A stretch of DNA of 64,000 nt from JBBRNH01 sp038230415 (GCA_038230415.1 JBBRNH010000011.1:1-64000), one strand, 5' to 3'; shown: positions 15,977 through 25,975, counted from the stretch's first letter. Translations and numbers: made by a program. Notes: generated from the letters alone by a model not told the origin.

Positions 15977-18900
15977 ATGCTTTCTGAAATCATCAAATTC
16001 GAGTGGGCCTACCGGCGCGGTCGGCCTGCCACCTACATCTATTTCGCCCTGCTGATGCTCATTGGCTTCCTGACGCGGGCCACCGACGTGATCCGGGTCA
16101 GCGCGGGCGGGCAACTCAAAGAAAACGCATCACTTGGCACGGCCACCACCACCATAATCCTGCTGCTGGCATTCGGCACCTTTATCATTTCGGCGGTGAT
16201 GGGCGTAGCCGTTGTTCGGGATGCCGAAAACAACACCGAGAGCCTGTTTTTTACGACTCCCATCAAAAAAGCCGATTATCTCTTTGGGCGGTTTATCGGC
16301 TCGTTTTTGATTCTGTTGCTGATTCTGACGGGTTTGCCGCTCGGCCTGTGGCTCGGCGATCTGATGCCCTGGCGCGACGCGGCCCGGATGCTGCCCATAC
16401 GACCCGTGATTTACTGGCAACCTTTTCTGACGCTCGTAATTCCGCACGCCTTTATTATGGCCGTGATCTTCTTCTCGGTAGGCGCACTCAGCCGCCGGAT
16501 GGTTGTGATTTTTACGCAGGCCCTGTTTTTTCTGATGTTGTACTTAGCCGGGCAAGCTCTGCTGGGCCAACTCGATAACCGCGACATTGCCGCCCGGCTC
16601 GATATTTTTGGTGTCCGGGCCTTGAACGAACTGACCCGCTACTGGCCCGTTGCCGAACAAAACTACCGATTGGTGCCGATGGAGGGCATTTTGCTGCAAA
16701 ACCGGCTCATCTGGTTAGCCATTGCGCTGGGTTTTCTGGCCGTTACCTACCGGCTGTTCGCCTTCCGGGTGATTCCGTCCGGCCCCGGCAAACTCGCCTT
16801 CCTGACCCGCGAAAAAGCCGGAAAAACCGACGTTGTGGCAATGCCCGCTAACCTCGCACTGCCAAAACCCCGGCAGCATTTCGGCTACGGCGCACGATTA
16901 GTAGCTTTCGGACGGATGGTGCCGTTTTACGCCCGTATCGTGACCCGCGACCTGCCGTTTATTGCGCTGGCAATCAGTGGGTATGTGCTGCTGATTTTCA
17001 CACTCGTGCAACGCACCCTGCTCGACACGCCCCAACTGCCGCTAACAAGCGAGATTGCCGGTATTATCACGGGTAATATCTTCTCGATTATCGTGATTCT
17101 GATTGGCGTGATGTATGCCGGCGAGTTGGTCTTTCGGGAGCGGGCGGTGCGGCTGGCCCAGATTCAGGATGCCACGCCGTTGCCAACCGGCCTGACGTAT
17201 TTGAGCCAGTTTGTGGCCCTGTTGTTAGTGCTGACTGCCCTGTTTATTGGCGCAATCGGTATCGGGATGCTCGCACAACTGGCCCAGGGCTACACCAACC
17301 TCGAACCCGGATTGTACGCCGAAAAACTCGGCACCACCATCATTGGCTCAGTGATTACCATTGGGCTGGCCTTTGCGCTGCAACTGCTGATTAACAACAA
17401 GTTTGCGGGTTATGCCGCCATGATTCTGATTCTGTTCGGTTGGGATCAACTCCGCAAGGTGGGCTTAGAGCATCCCCTCACGCAGTTTGATTCGGGCAGT
17501 ATGGGTGGCTATTCTGACCTCAACGGGTTTTTAAATCCGGTGGGTGGCTACCTGTTTCTGAAAACGTATTGGCTGGCGTTTGTCGGGTTGTTGCTCGTAG
17601 TCGGGTTGATGCTGTCAGTTCGCGGAACCGAAGAATCGCTGAAAATCAGGTGGATGCAAATGCGGCACCGACTTACCACGCCCTTTGCCGTAGCCTTGGG
17701 GGCGATGACCGTGCTGCTCATCTCAAGTGGAGCATACATCTATTACAACACCAGTGTCCTGAACAAATTTCGGGGTGAAGATACCCAAACCGCCGAGCAG
17801 GTAGCCTTCGAGAAAACCCTGAAACGATACGCGACAGAACCACAACCCAAAATCACCGGCGTGTCGCTGAATGTGGATTTGTACCCGGCCCGGCGCGGTT
17901 TTTCGGCCACCGGAACCTACACATTGCAAAACCGGACGCAACAACCCGTAAGAACTATCTATATTCAGATGGACCCGGAAGATGACCTGCACCTGACGAA
18001 TCTGACCTTCAGCAAGCCCGGCAAACTCGACAGCACCCACGCTAAACGGTTCAAATTCAAAGCTTACGCACTGGCACAAGCCCTAATGCCCGGCGATTCG
18101 CTACGGATGAGTTTTGCCGAAAACCTGACCATGAACGGCTTCACCGCCGAAGGTGCCGGTACGGGCATCGTGCCAAACGGAACATTTATTGACCAGGGCT
18201 ATTTCCCGACGTTAGGCTACGAAAGCCGCTATGAACTCGGCGACGACGACAAGCGCAAGGAAAATAAACTCCCCGAACGCGAACGGATGCGCCCCCGAAC
18301 CGACCCCGTTGGCCTGAGTCATGGTGCGCTCGGCGACGATGCCGACGAGGTGAACTTCGCCATCACCGTCGGCACCGACCCCGACCAAACCGCCATTGCA
18401 CCGGGTTATCTCCAGCGCACCGAAACCAAGGCCGATGCCAACGGGCTGACCCGCACCTACTTCACCTACAAAATGGATCGGCCCATCGCCAATTTCTACG
18501 CCATCGTCTCGGCCCGATATGCAGTTAAAAAAGAGGTTTATAAACCGAAAGTCGGCAATCCGGTAAATCTCGAAATTTATTACCACCCCGCCCACGCCAC
18601 CAACCTCGACCGGATGATGCGTGGCCTGAAAGCGTCGCTCGATTATTATTCGGTGGCGTTCGGGCCGTATCAGCACCGGCAGATGCGGATTCTGGAGTTT
18701 CCGCGCTACCGGGGGTTTGCCCAGTCGTTTGCCAACACCGTGCCGTTTGCCGAAGGCATGGGCTTTACCCAGCAAATCAGCGAAAAACCCGGCAAGATTG
18801 ACTACGCCTTTTATGTGACCTGCCACGAAACGGCGCATCAATGGTGGGGCCATCAGGTCGAATCGGCTGACGTTCAAGGCGGTACGCTCCTGATTGAGTC

Positions 18901-19606
18901 GCTCTCGCAGTATTCGGCGTTGATGGTGATGAAGAAAACCTACCCGCAGGAGATGATGCAAAAATTCCTGAAAAACGAACTGAACGCTTACCTATCGGGC
19001 CGGGGCGGGGAGCGCAAGAAAGAAAAACCGCTGGCCGAGGTCGAAAATCAGCAGTACATTCATTACAACAAAGGCTCTTTGGCGATGTATGCCTTGCAGG
19101 ATTACATCGGCGAGGCCAACGTAAACCGCGCCCTGCATAGTTTTCGGGACAAATGGAACTTGGATATGTTGCCCAAAAATGGCCGTTACCCAACGTCGGC
19201 AGATTTGCTGACCGAGTTCCGCGCCGTAACGCCCGACAGTCTGCAATCGGTGATTACGGATTTATTCGAGACCATGACGCTCTTTGAAAACAGAGCCGAC
19301 AAAGTGACCATGAAGCCCGCAGGTAAAGTGTTTGATGTATCGGTAACGGTGTCGTCGGCCAAGTTCCGGGCTGATTCCTTAGGCAACGAAACGCCCACCA
19401 AACTCAACGACCTGATTTATATCGGGGTGTATGGCAAGGGCAAAGCGGATCAGGACAAGCTGCTGTTTTACCAAAAATACCGCCTGACGAAACCGAAGCA
19501 GACCTTTACGGTTCGGGTCAATGAAAAACCAACCCGCGCCGGCATCGACCCGCTGAATATGTTGGTGGATCGAAATTCGAGCGATAACGTGAAAGCGGTG
19601 GAATAA
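15977..19606 (+). CDS. ABC permease fused to M1-family aminopeptidase
   Basis: A 1209-residue protein. The first half is an ABC-2 type permease with about twelve hydrophobic segments in two blocks (IIKFEWAYRRGRPATYIYFALLML at the start, a second block after GYGARLVAFGRMVPFYARI). The second half, from about residue 600, is an M1 (aminopeptidase N-like) domain, with the zinc motif HETAH at 950-954 (CHETAHQWWGHQ), the third ligand Glu in GGTLLIESLSQYSALM, and a downstream YNKGSLAMYALQDYIG. The peptidase domain would face the periplasm. This architecture is recurrent in Bacteroidota next to a single ATPase, as here. Cleavage of the transported substrate or of a stress-damaged peptide is possible; the substrate is unknown. 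Start at ATG 15977, just after the repeat. Confidence 0.9.
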   Translation: MLSEIIKFEWAYRRGRPATYIYFALLMLIGFLTRATDVIRVSAGGQLKENASLGTATTTIILLLAFGTFIISAVMGVAVVRDAENNTESLFFTTPIKKADYLFGRFIGSFLILLLILTGLPLGLWLGDLMPWRDAARMLPIRPVIYWQPFLTLVIPHAFIMAVIFFSVGALSRRMVVIFTQALFFLMLYLAGQALLGQLDNRDIAARLDIFGVRALNELTRYWPVAEQNYRLVPMEGILLQNRLIWLAIALGFLAVTYRLFAFRVIPSGPGKLAFLTREKAGKTDVVAMPANLALPKPRQHFGYGARLVAFGRMVPFYARIVTRDLPFIALAISGYVLLIFTLVQRTLLDTPQLPLTSEIAGIITGNIFSIIVILIGVMYAGELVFRERAVRLAQIQDATPLPTGLTYLSQFVALLLVLTALFIGAIGIGMLAQLAQGYTNLEPGLYAEKLGTTIIGSVITIGLAFALQLLINNKFAGYAAMILILFGWDQLRKVGLEHPLTQFDSGSMGGYSDLNGFLNPVGGYLFLKTYWLAFVGLLLVVGLMLSVRGTEESLKIRWMQMRHRLTTPFAVALGAMTVLLISSGAYIYYNTSVLNKFRGEDTQTAEQVAFEKTLKRYATEPQPKITGVSLNVDLYPARRGFSATGTYTLQNRTQQPVRTIYIQMDPEDDLHLTNLTFSKPGKLDSTHAKRFKFKAYALAQALMPGDSLRMSFAENLTMNGFTAEGAGTGIVPNGTFIDQGYFPTLGYESRYELGDDDKRKENKLPERERMRPRTDPVGLSHGALGDDADEVNFAITVGTDPDQTAIAPGYLQRTETKADANGLTRTYFTYKMDRPIANFYAIVSARYAVKKEVYKPKVGNPVNLEIYYHPAHATNLDRMMRGLKASLDYYSVAFGPYQHRQMRILEFPRYRGFAQSFANTVPFAEGMGFTQQISEKPGKIDYAFYVTCHETAHQWWGHQVESADVQGGTLLIESLSQYSALMVMKKTYPQEMMQKFLKNELNAYLSGRGGERKKEKPLAEVENQQYIHYNKGSLAMYALQDYIGEANVNRALHSFRDKWNLDMLPKNGRYPTSADLLTEFRAVTPDSLQSVITDLFETMTLFENRADKVTMKPAGKVFDVSVTVSSAKFRADSLGNETPTKLNDLIYIGVYGKGKADQDKLLFYQKYRLTKPKQTFTVRVNEKPTRAGIDPLNMLVDRNSSDNVKAVE

Positions 19607-19607
19607 T

Positions 19608-19630
19608 GTAGAGACGCATCCTTGCGTCTC
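19608..19630. repeat. GAGACGCAA-type 3'-end repeat
   Basis: A short dyad (GAGACGCA, 4-5 nt, TGCGTCTC) starting 2 bp after the TAA stop of the permease gene. It belongs to the same family as the copies at 8446, 19752 and 25976. Confidence 0.7.
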
Positions 19631-19687
19631 TCACTCTCACCGCCGAATGGTACGCCGATAATAGCCCCCATTGACACATAACAAAAA

Positions 19688-19733
19688 GCCGGATAGTGTA
19701 CGATAGCCTGTTTTCTATCGTATACTATCCGGC
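19688..19733 (-). terminator. Terminator of the susCD operon
   Basis: A 19-bp stem with one G-T pair (19715-19733 with 19688-19706) is followed on the - strand by TTTTTG. It lies 41 bp beyond the SusD stop. Confidence 0.8.
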
Positions 19734-19751
19734 GTAATTACTATCCAGCGG

Positions 19752-19778
19752 TGAGACGCAAAATATTGCGTCTCTACT
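19752..19778. repeat. GAGACGCAA-type 3'-end repeat
   Basis: GAGACGCAA and TTGCGTCTC form an inverted pair overlapping the last bases of the SusD gene. Same family as the copies at 8446, 19608 and 25976. Confidence 0.7.
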
Positions 19779-21303
19779 TAGCCCACCACACCTTCGTATC
19801 CAAATTATCGGCCCCCTGCCGGGCATTGGCTTCGTCGTATTTCGCTTTGTTAACCGATATTTCCGAATCGGAGTAGGTCAGGCGGTTAATGAAACTCCCC
19901 TTGATTTCCTTTCCCGGATACGGATTTGGCGTTAAAGCCGGGAAACCGCTGCGCCGGAAGTTGGCGAATACTTCGGGGCCGTTCAGGAACGAAGCAATCC
20001 AGTACTGGGTGTTGATTTGCTCTAAGGCTTTGGCTGCCGAGTATGGGTTTGCCGTCAGGTAGGCTGCAATAGCACTTGCCGGCACTACCGACAGGGCATC
20101 ATAATCGGCGAGTTGCTGCATATGCGCCGTTACGCCCGCGTTATAGAAATCGGCTGCGCTGCCCGTTGTCCAGCCGCGCTGCACGGCTTCGGCCAGCAGG
20201 AGTTGGGTTTGGGCGGCTGTTACGATAAACGTGGGGGCCGCGAGTTTGCCTAAGCGCGTGCGGTCGAGTTGCGAGTAATCATAAAAACTGGCTAACCCGT
20301 CTTTGGTAGCCTGCGCCAGAATAGTACCGTTATCAAAGCCCAACGGCATCCCAATTTGCACCGAAACATCGCGGTTGGCTTTGGCGGCTGTTTGTTCAGG
20401 GCCGCTTTTGGCACCCACGTAGCGCACGGCAATCGAAGCCAAACGTGGGTCAGCGGTGGTTTTCAGGTAGTTCACAAAATAGCCCGTCAGGTAGAAGTTA
20501 GCGGCTTCGGTAGAGTTCAGTGTTGAGCCAACAGCGTTCTGGTAGTTGGCATCGTTGCGAATGGCACCGTTATCGGCGTTGGCCGTAATCACCCCGCCGG
20601 CAATGGCTTTTTGCACCGTTGATTGCGCCAGGGTCGCGTTCACTTTCGAGAGCCGCATACCGGCCCGGAGCAGCAGCGAATTGCCAAATTTCTTCCACTT
20701 ACCAATATTACCGGCATAAAACACCTCACCCGCTTCGATTGGTTTGGCCGCATCGAGGGCGGCTGTGGCCTCGGTGAGTTCTTTGATAATGTCGGTGTAA
20801 ATGCTTTCCTGCGTGTCGTACTTCGGGGTCACATTGCCCGAAATATAGCCCACGCCCGCTTCTGAATAAGGCACATCGCCGTAGGTATCGGTCAACACCA
20901 TAAACGAGTAGGCTTTCCAGATACGGGTGATGTTGTAGAGATTCGAGCGGTTGGCATCGGCTTTGGTCTGGTTCAGAATGTCAACCAAATACCGAATCAC
21001 GTTTTGGTAATAACCACGCCAGATAACCCCGTTGTTACCGGCGGGGCCTCTGTTATCTACGTTAAAGTTGGCACCGGCCAATACGCCGGAGTTGGGCGAG
21101 TACATCTGCTGCACAATGGCGTGTTCAAACACCAACGTTGACCCGCCAAACGCCGAGTTGACAATGGCGTTGTTGAACGTAAAAACCGGATTGAGCGACG
21201 TAGCGTTTGTGGGGTTCACGTTTAGCTCGTCGAAGCCTTTATCGCAACTGCTTGTGGTGAGAAGCAACGCGAAAAGCGGTAAAAGGAAAATTATCTTTTT
21301 CAT
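19774..21303 (-). CDS. SusD/RagB-like outer-membrane lipoprotein
   Basis: A 509-residue lipoprotein (MKKIIFLLPLFALLLTTSSC, lipobox SSC) of the SusD-like group with DKGFDELNVNPTNAT after the signal, typical of the SusD/RagB subfamily (SusD-like_2) that binds peptides or glycans. Seen: TPR-like helices such as WRGYYQNVIRYLVDILNQT, NITRIWKAYSFMVLTDTYGDVPYSEA, and WKKFGNSLLLRAGMRLSKV. It caps the TonB-dependent channel encoded by the preceding gene on the same strand, 16 bp upstream, so the two form a nutrient uptake operon. No glycoside hydrolase or sulfatase is adjacent, so the substrate cannot be read from context; peptide or protein uptake is as likely as glycan uptake. Confidence 0.92.
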   Translation of the reverse strand: MKKIIFLLPLFALLLTTSSCDKGFDELNVNPTNATSLNPVFTFNNAIVNSAFGGSTLVFEHAIVQQMYSPNSGVLAGANFNVDNRGPAGNNGVIWRGYYQNVIRYLVDILNQTKADANRSNLYNITRIWKAYSFMVLTDTYGDVPYSEAGVGYISGNVTPKYDTQESIYTDIIKELTEATAALDAAKPIEAGEVFYAGNIGKWKKFGNSLLLRAGMRLSKVNATLAQSTVQKAIAGGVITANADNGAIRNDANYQNAVGSTLNSTEAANFYLTGYFVNYLKTTADPRLASIAVRYVGAKSGPEQTAAKANRDVSVQIGMPLGFDNGTILAQATKDGLASFYDYSQLDRTRLGKLAAPTFIVTAAQTQLLLAEAVQRGWTTGSAADFYNAGVTAHMQQLADYDALSVVPASAIAAYLTANPYSAAKALEQINTQYWIASFLNGPEVFANFRRSGFPALTPNPYPGKEIKGSFINRLTYSDSEISVNKAKYDEANARQGADNLDTKVWWAK

Positions 21304-21319
21304 GATTTTTTGGTCAGGA

Positions 21320-24300
21320 TTAAAATCTTACGTTCAAGTTAAAACCAATGCTGCGGCTGGTAGGCAAACCCGTTGATTCGAGACCGACGAGGTTATCCGA
21401 GCTAAAGCCAAACTGCTCAGGATCGAGGTTTGGTAGCCATTTTTTCAGGATGGCTACGTTGTTGGCAACCGCACTCAGACGAATACCCTTGATAAACAGG
21501 CTCTTGGGCAAAAAGCGCGTAAAATCGTAGCCAATCGTAATCTGCCGCAGTTTCCAGAAACCGGCATCATACAACACCTGCTCGCCAAGACTTTTCGACC
21601 GGCCCACCGAGTAGTAGTTCTGCACAAGGGCGCGAGTGGCGTTCGTTTCGCCTTTTTCGTTCACGCCAATACCCACTAAGCTATTATCAGCATCGCCCCG
21701 GCCAACAAGGGTTTCCTTCTGCAAACCGTGCCGGAACAGGTTCAGGTTTGTACCTGAAATCACCTTACCGCCGAGTTTGAAGTCAATCAAAAACGACAGC
21801 GTAACGCCTTTGTAGCTGAAGGCGTTGTTGATACCACCCACGTATTTTGGCAACGCCGACCCAAAAGAAATTGGCGTAGATGTCCGGTTTGGAATACCAT
21901 CGCCCCCATGAACAATCCGACCCTGCGCGTCGCGGGCGTAGCCGTAGGTGTAAAGCTGGCCCAATTCTTCACCAACCACCTGCCGCAACTCGCCCACAAA
22001 CACCCCGTTACCCACCACAATACTTTCAGGAATTTTCGGTTTGGTTGGGTCAGCGTTGGGAAGAAAACCATCATCTGACACTAATTTGAGCAGTTTGGTC
22101 TTGTTGTAGGAGCCGTTGAGCGTGATGTCCCACGAGAAATCACGGGTTCGGATGGCCCCTAAGTTCAGCAAGACCTCAACGCCCCGGTTGCGGCTTTTCC
22201 CGCTGTTAATGAGCGTACTGGTATAACCCGATGCGTCAGACGATTGAACGGATACAATCTGGTCGCTGGTGATTTTGTTGTAGTACGTGAAATCAAGCTC
22301 AACGCGGTTGTTGAACAGTTTGAGTTCGAGACCGGCTTCGGCTTCGGCCACACGGCTGGGTTTCAACGTCGCGCTCGGAATAACGCTGGAGGTAATATAG
22401 CCCAATGGTTGCCCCTGAAACAAATTGGCATTCACGCCGTAGAACAGGTTATTCGAGTACGGCGATACGTCGCCATCGCTGCCGACCTGGGCGTATGCCG
22501 CCCGCAGCTTGCCAAAGTTCAACCAATTCGGCAGGTTGCTAAACGCCTGAGAGAATACAAAACTACCCGTGACCGACGGATACAAAACACTGCGGTTAGC
22601 CGCAGAAAGCGTTGAGAACCAGTCGTTTCGGGCTGTGACGTTTATGTACAGGAAGTCTTTGTACGAAAACTCAGCCGCACCATAAAACGAGTTTACCTTC
22701 CGTTCGCTCAGGCCGTATTGCGGGTCTTTCACCCGGCCATTTTGCACCGTGTAAAGGCCGCGCACCACAAAATCGGTTGCGGCTACGCTGTTCAGGTCAC
22801 TCCGGCGGTAGAGTTGGTTGCCCCCCACCGTAAGGTTGATACCGATGTTGCCAAACTTGCGGTTGGCCCCAATCAAAAAGTCGGTGTTCAGCTCACGGAA
22901 CCGGCGCGACTCCTGCACAAAGGCTCCGTTTACGAAACCAGCCGGGGCAGCCGCCAGCGATGCCTGACCCGTTGGGAAGTTGTATTCCTGATCGCGTGAC
23001 CAGTAATCCTGGCCCACCCGCACTTGTGCATACAGCCAGTCGGTGACATTATACCGGGCCGAAATATTGCCAAACAGCCGGTCGCGCCGGATGGTCTCAA
23101 ACTTGTTGTTCAGCGTAAAATAAGGGTTCGTCCGGTTCATAAACCGCGAATACACGAACTCGTTGCCCGTTGCGGGGTTAATCTGGTTGGCTTCCAGCAC
23201 ATCGAGCGGCAGCGAGTTTGCCAGCGTATAAATCACGGTTGGCGTACTGTTGTCTTGCTGGGCAATTTGGGGCGGGTTGCGGTTCAGTTCGCTCGAATAG
23301 TTCAACGACCCCGATACGGTCAGTTTTGGCGAAAGATTATAACTGAAACCGAGGTTGATGGTCTTGCGGTTAAACGAGTTGTTGCGGGTGATACCAGCGT
23401 TGTCGGTATTGGCAACCGACAGGTTAAAGCCGCCTTTGTCGCTGCCCGACGACAGCGCAATCGAGTTTGTCCACGTCGAACCATCACGGTAGAACGTATT
23501 GATCCGGTTCCGAACGGGGGCGTAAGGCACGGTAAGACCGCCAAACAACGTCTGCGTTTGTCCGGCAAACTTCTCGCCAAAGCTCCACACGCCCGACGTT
23601 GGATTGGCTGCCGTTGGCCGAACGCCGAATTCGCCCTGCCCGTATTCGTACTGAAAATCGGTGTAATCGAGTGGATGATCGCTGGTGAAGTTCGAGTTAT
23701 ACACCACGCCGATTCCCTGCCCGCTGCCTTTGGTTTTGGTGGTGATGAGAATGGCTCCGTCTTTGGCCCGCGAGCCGTAGAGTGCGGCAGCCGTACCGCC
23801 TTTCAGCACGGTCATGGTCTCGATATCGTCGGAGTTGATACTGCTCAATCCGTCGCCCCCGTCGGAGTAGTTCCGGTCGCGGTTGCCGATTGACCCGTCG
23901 CTGCCGGTGTTACCCGTATTCTGGCCGAAGTTGGTATTGTCAATCGGCACCCCGTTTACCACAATCAGCGGGTTGTTCTGACCCGAAAACGACGACTGCC
24001 CGCGCAGGCGTATCTTGCTGGTACCGGCGGCCCCGGTGCCGAGGCTGGTGATATTTACGCCCGCGATTTTACCCTGCAACGAGTTGACGAAATTGACACT
24101 TCGGTTGGTGGCAATTTGTTCCGCGCTGACGGTAGAGGTGGCATAGCCGAGCGTTTTGGCTTCTTTCTTGATGCCGAGGGCCGTTACCACCACTTCGTTC
24201 AGGGCTTGTGAGGCTTCGGTGAGGGCAATGTTCAGTTGGGTTTGGTTACCCACCCGCACCTCTGTACCGGCGTAGCCAATGGCACTCACAACCAGCACAG

Positions 24301-24523
24301 ACGACGCGGGCGCGGCCAACGAAAACCGCCCGTCGGCATCGGAGGTGGTGCCGGTTTGGGTGCCTTTCAGCAAGACGTTCACGCCGGGAATGGGTTTGCT
24401 GTCGGCCCCGGTGATGCGGCCCGACACGCGCCGGTCCTGCGCCTGAGCAGCCGAACTGCCCATTAATAGTATGACCAGCCAGGCACACAGCCAGGCCGGA
24501 GGGGAAAGTAACGTGTGTTTCAT
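21320..24523 (-). CDS. SusC/RagA-type TonB-linked outer-membrane protein
   Basis: A 1067-residue outer-membrane beta-barrel importer. Seen in order: signal peptide ending AAQAQ, a carboxypeptidase-regulatory-like domain (VSGRITGADSKPIPGVNVLLKG), the SusC hallmark LNEVVVTALGIKKEAKTLGYA (TonB-box region), plug domain with GKIAGVNI and IRLRGQSSF plus PLIVVNGVPIDN, MTVLKGGTAAALYGSRAKDGAILITTK, and a long barrel ending in an aromatic-terminated strand (SIGFNLNVRF). Start at ATG 24523; the frame runs 11 codons further upstream without signal character. It is the first gene of the susCD operon; energy comes from TonB/ExbBD. Confidence 0.95.
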   Translation of the reverse strand: MKHTLLSPPAWLCAWLVILLMGSSAAQAQDRRVSGRITGADSKPIPGVNVLLKGTQTGTTSDADGRFSLAAPASSVLVVSAIGYAGTEVRVGNQTQLNIALTEASQALNEVVVTALGIKKEAKTLGYATSTVSAEQIATNRSVNFVNSLQGKIAGVNITSLGTGAAGTSKIRLRGQSSFSGQNNPLIVVNGVPIDNTNFGQNTGNTGSDGSIGNRDRNYSDGGDGLSSINSDDIETMTVLKGGTAAALYGSRAKDGAILITTKTKGSGQGIGVVYNSNFTSDHPLDYTDFQYEYGQGEFGVRPTAANPTSGVWSFGEKFAGQTQTLFGGLTVPYAPVRNRINTFYRDGSTWTNSIALSSGSDKGGFNLSVANTDNAGITRNNSFNRKTINLGFSYNLSPKLTVSGSLNYSSELNRNPPQIAQQDNSTPTVIYTLANSLPLDVLEANQINPATGNEFVYSRFMNRTNPYFTLNNKFETIRRDRLFGNISARYNVTDWLYAQVRVGQDYWSRDQEYNFPTGQASLAAAPAGFVNGAFVQESRRFRELNTDFLIGANRKFGNIGINLTVGGNQLYRRSDLNSVAATDFVVRGLYTVQNGRVKDPQYGLSERKVNSFYGAAEFSYKDFLYINVTARNDWFSTLSAANRSVLYPSVTGSFVFSQAFSNLPNWLNFGKLRAAYAQVGSDGDVSPYSNNLFYGVNANLFQGQPLGYITSSVIPSATLKPSRVAEAEAGLELKLFNNRVELDFTYYNKITSDQIVSVQSSDASGYTSTLINSGKSRNRGVEVLLNLGAIRTRDFSWDITLNGSYNKTKLLKLVSDDGFLPNADPTKPKIPESIVVGNGVFVGELRQVVGEELGQLYTYGYARDAQGRIVHGGDGIPNRTSTPISFGSALPKYVGGINNAFSYKGVTLSFLIDFKLGGKVISGTNLNLFRHGLQKETLVGRGDADNSLVGIGVNEKGETNATRALVQNYYSVGRSKSLGEQVLYDAGFWKLRQITIGYDFTRFLPKSLFIKGIRLSAVANNVAILKKWLPNLDPEQFGFSSDNLVGLESTGLPTSRSIGFNLNVRF

Positions 24524-24823
24524 TTGTGATCTAAATAACAGAGTTAAACAGGGCAAAAGTCAATTATTTCTTACAAGAATTTCATCCCAAAAGTGAAATT
24601 AACCCGTGTTTCTACTTGGTTGGTACGGCTAAGACATCAACTCACCAAAAAGTTTGAAAAGATAAGCCTGTCGTTACTATCAGGAGCCATTGCCGCGTCG
24701 TAATGTAATGCCGGTTTTAGACTTGTGCCAGTCTCCATTTGCTTCAACCGGCAGAAACGGCGTACTTGCAGAGAAGTTTCGGCTGATTTTCATTATCATA
24801 ATCTTGATTTACCCCTACCCATC
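24524..24823. other. Divergent intergenic region, no gene
   Basis: A 300-bp gap between susC and the NtrC-like gene. It is more A+T-rich near susC. Fragments resembling -33 TTTG elements occur, but I found no complete promoter at the accepted spacing, no long inverted repeat and no convincing small ORF. A sigma-54 (-24/-12) site was looked for and not found. Confidence 0.5.
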
Positions 24824-25975
24824 ATGGCTAAACTGATCGTTGTTGACGACGAGAAGAAAATCCGCGAAGCCCTCCGCGACATCTTAGAATACGAAGGGTA
24901 TGAAGTTGACATGGCAACCAACGGCGAAGAAGGCTTCGACCTGATTATGAAAAATAATTACGACGTAGCCCTCTGCGACATCAGAATGCCCAAAATGGAT
25001 GGGCTGGAGTTGTTGCTGAAAGTGGGCGAAATGGGCAAAAACACGCAGTTTGTGATGGTCTCGGCCTACGGCAACATCGAAAACGCCGTTGAAGCCACCA
25101 AGCGTGGAGCGTTTGACTTTATCGTGAAGCCACCCGACCTGAACCGCCTGCTCGTGACGGTCAGAAACGCCATCGAACGCTCGAAGATGAGTCAGGAGAC
25201 TAAGTCGCTTCGGAAACGCATCTACAAACTCAATGAAATCGTGGGCGAATCGGCCCCGATTCTGAAAGTCAAAGAAACCATCAATCGCGTGGCTGCCACC
25301 GAAGCCCGCGTCCTCATCACCGGGGCCAATGGGTCGGGTAAAGAGATGGTTGCCAAGCAGATACACGAAAAAAGCAACCGTGCCAATATGCCGCTTGTGG
25401 AGGTCAACTGCGCGGCCATCCCCAGCGAACTCATCGAAAGCGAACTCTTTGGCCACGAGAAAGGCGCGTTTACGGGCGCAGCCGCCCGGCGCATCGGCAA
25501 GTTTGAACAGGCCGACAGCGGCACGTTGTTCTTAGACGAAATCGGCGATATGAGCCTGTCGGCACAGGCCAAAGTGCTGCGGGCCTTGCAGGAAAATAAA
25601 ATTACCCGCGTCGGGGGCGACAAAGAAATCAAGATTAATGTTCGCGTGATTGCCGCTACCAATAAAGACCTGAAAAGGGAGATTCAGGAAGGTGGTTTTC
25701 GCGAAGATTTGTTCCACCGCCTGAGCGTGATCCCAATTCACGTGCCGGCCCTCTCCGACCGGCGCGAAGATATTCCGCTCCTTACCGACAAGTTCCTGAA
25801 CGACATCGCCACCGAATACGGCGCACCGACCAAAGAGGTTTCGCCCGAAGCCATGACCTACCTGCAATCGCTCGGCTGGACGGGCAACGTCCGCGAGTTA
25901 CGAAACGTGATTGAACGGCTCGTGATTATGTGCGGGGAGAAAATCACGGCAGATGACGTAAAAATGTACGCTTAA
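24824..25975 (+). CDS. Sigma-54-dependent response regulator, NtrC-like, lacking a DNA-binding domain
   Basis: A 383-residue regulator. The receiver domain (residues 1-~118) has the acidic pair in VVDDEKK, phosphoacceptor Asp52 in ALCDIRMPKMDG, and Lys in FIVKPPDLNR. The AAA+ sigma-54 activation domain follows: Walker A GANGSGKE (~165-172), the sigma-54 contact loop GAFTGA (~214), Walker B LFLDEIGDM, sensor ATNKDLKREI and NVRELRNVIERLV. The protein stops at ITADDVKMYA, right after the AAA+ lid, with no Fis-type HTH. It may act from solution or by oligomer contact with sigma-54 RNA polymerase; HTH-less versions exist in Bacteroidota. Start chosen at ATG 24824, which begins MAKLIVVDDE; an upstream open stretch is non-family sequence. 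No cognate kinase is adjacent. Confidence 0.92.
   Translation: MAKLIVVDDEKKIREALRDILEYEGYEVDMATNGEEGFDLIMKNNYDVALCDIRMPKMDGLELLLKVGEMGKNTQFVMVSAYGNIENAVEATKRGAFDFIVKPPDLNRLLVTVRNAIERSKMSQETKSLRKRIYKLNEIVGESAPILKVKETINRVAATEARVLITGANGSGKEMVAKQIHEKSNRANMPLVEVNCAAIPSELIESELFGHEKGAFTGAAARRIGKFEQADSGTLFLDEIGDMSLSAQAKVLRALQENKITRVGGDKEIKINVRVIAATNKDLKREIQEGGFREDLFHRLSVIPIHVPALSDRREDIPLLTDKFLNDIATEYGAPTKEVSPEAMTYLQSLGWTGNVRELRNVIERLVIMCGEKITADDVKMYA

Noticed and set aside
18212..18961. 249-codon ORF opposite the M1 peptidase domain
   Set aside because: His/Arg-rich antisense shadow; the + strand encodes a clear zinc peptidase.
23024..23893. 289-codon ORF opposite SusC
   Set aside because: Antisense of a conserved beta-barrel importer; no family resemblance.
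24524..24823. A sigma-54 promoter for susC or the NtrC-like gene
   Set aside because: No TGGCAC-N5-TTGC-type match was found in the gap.
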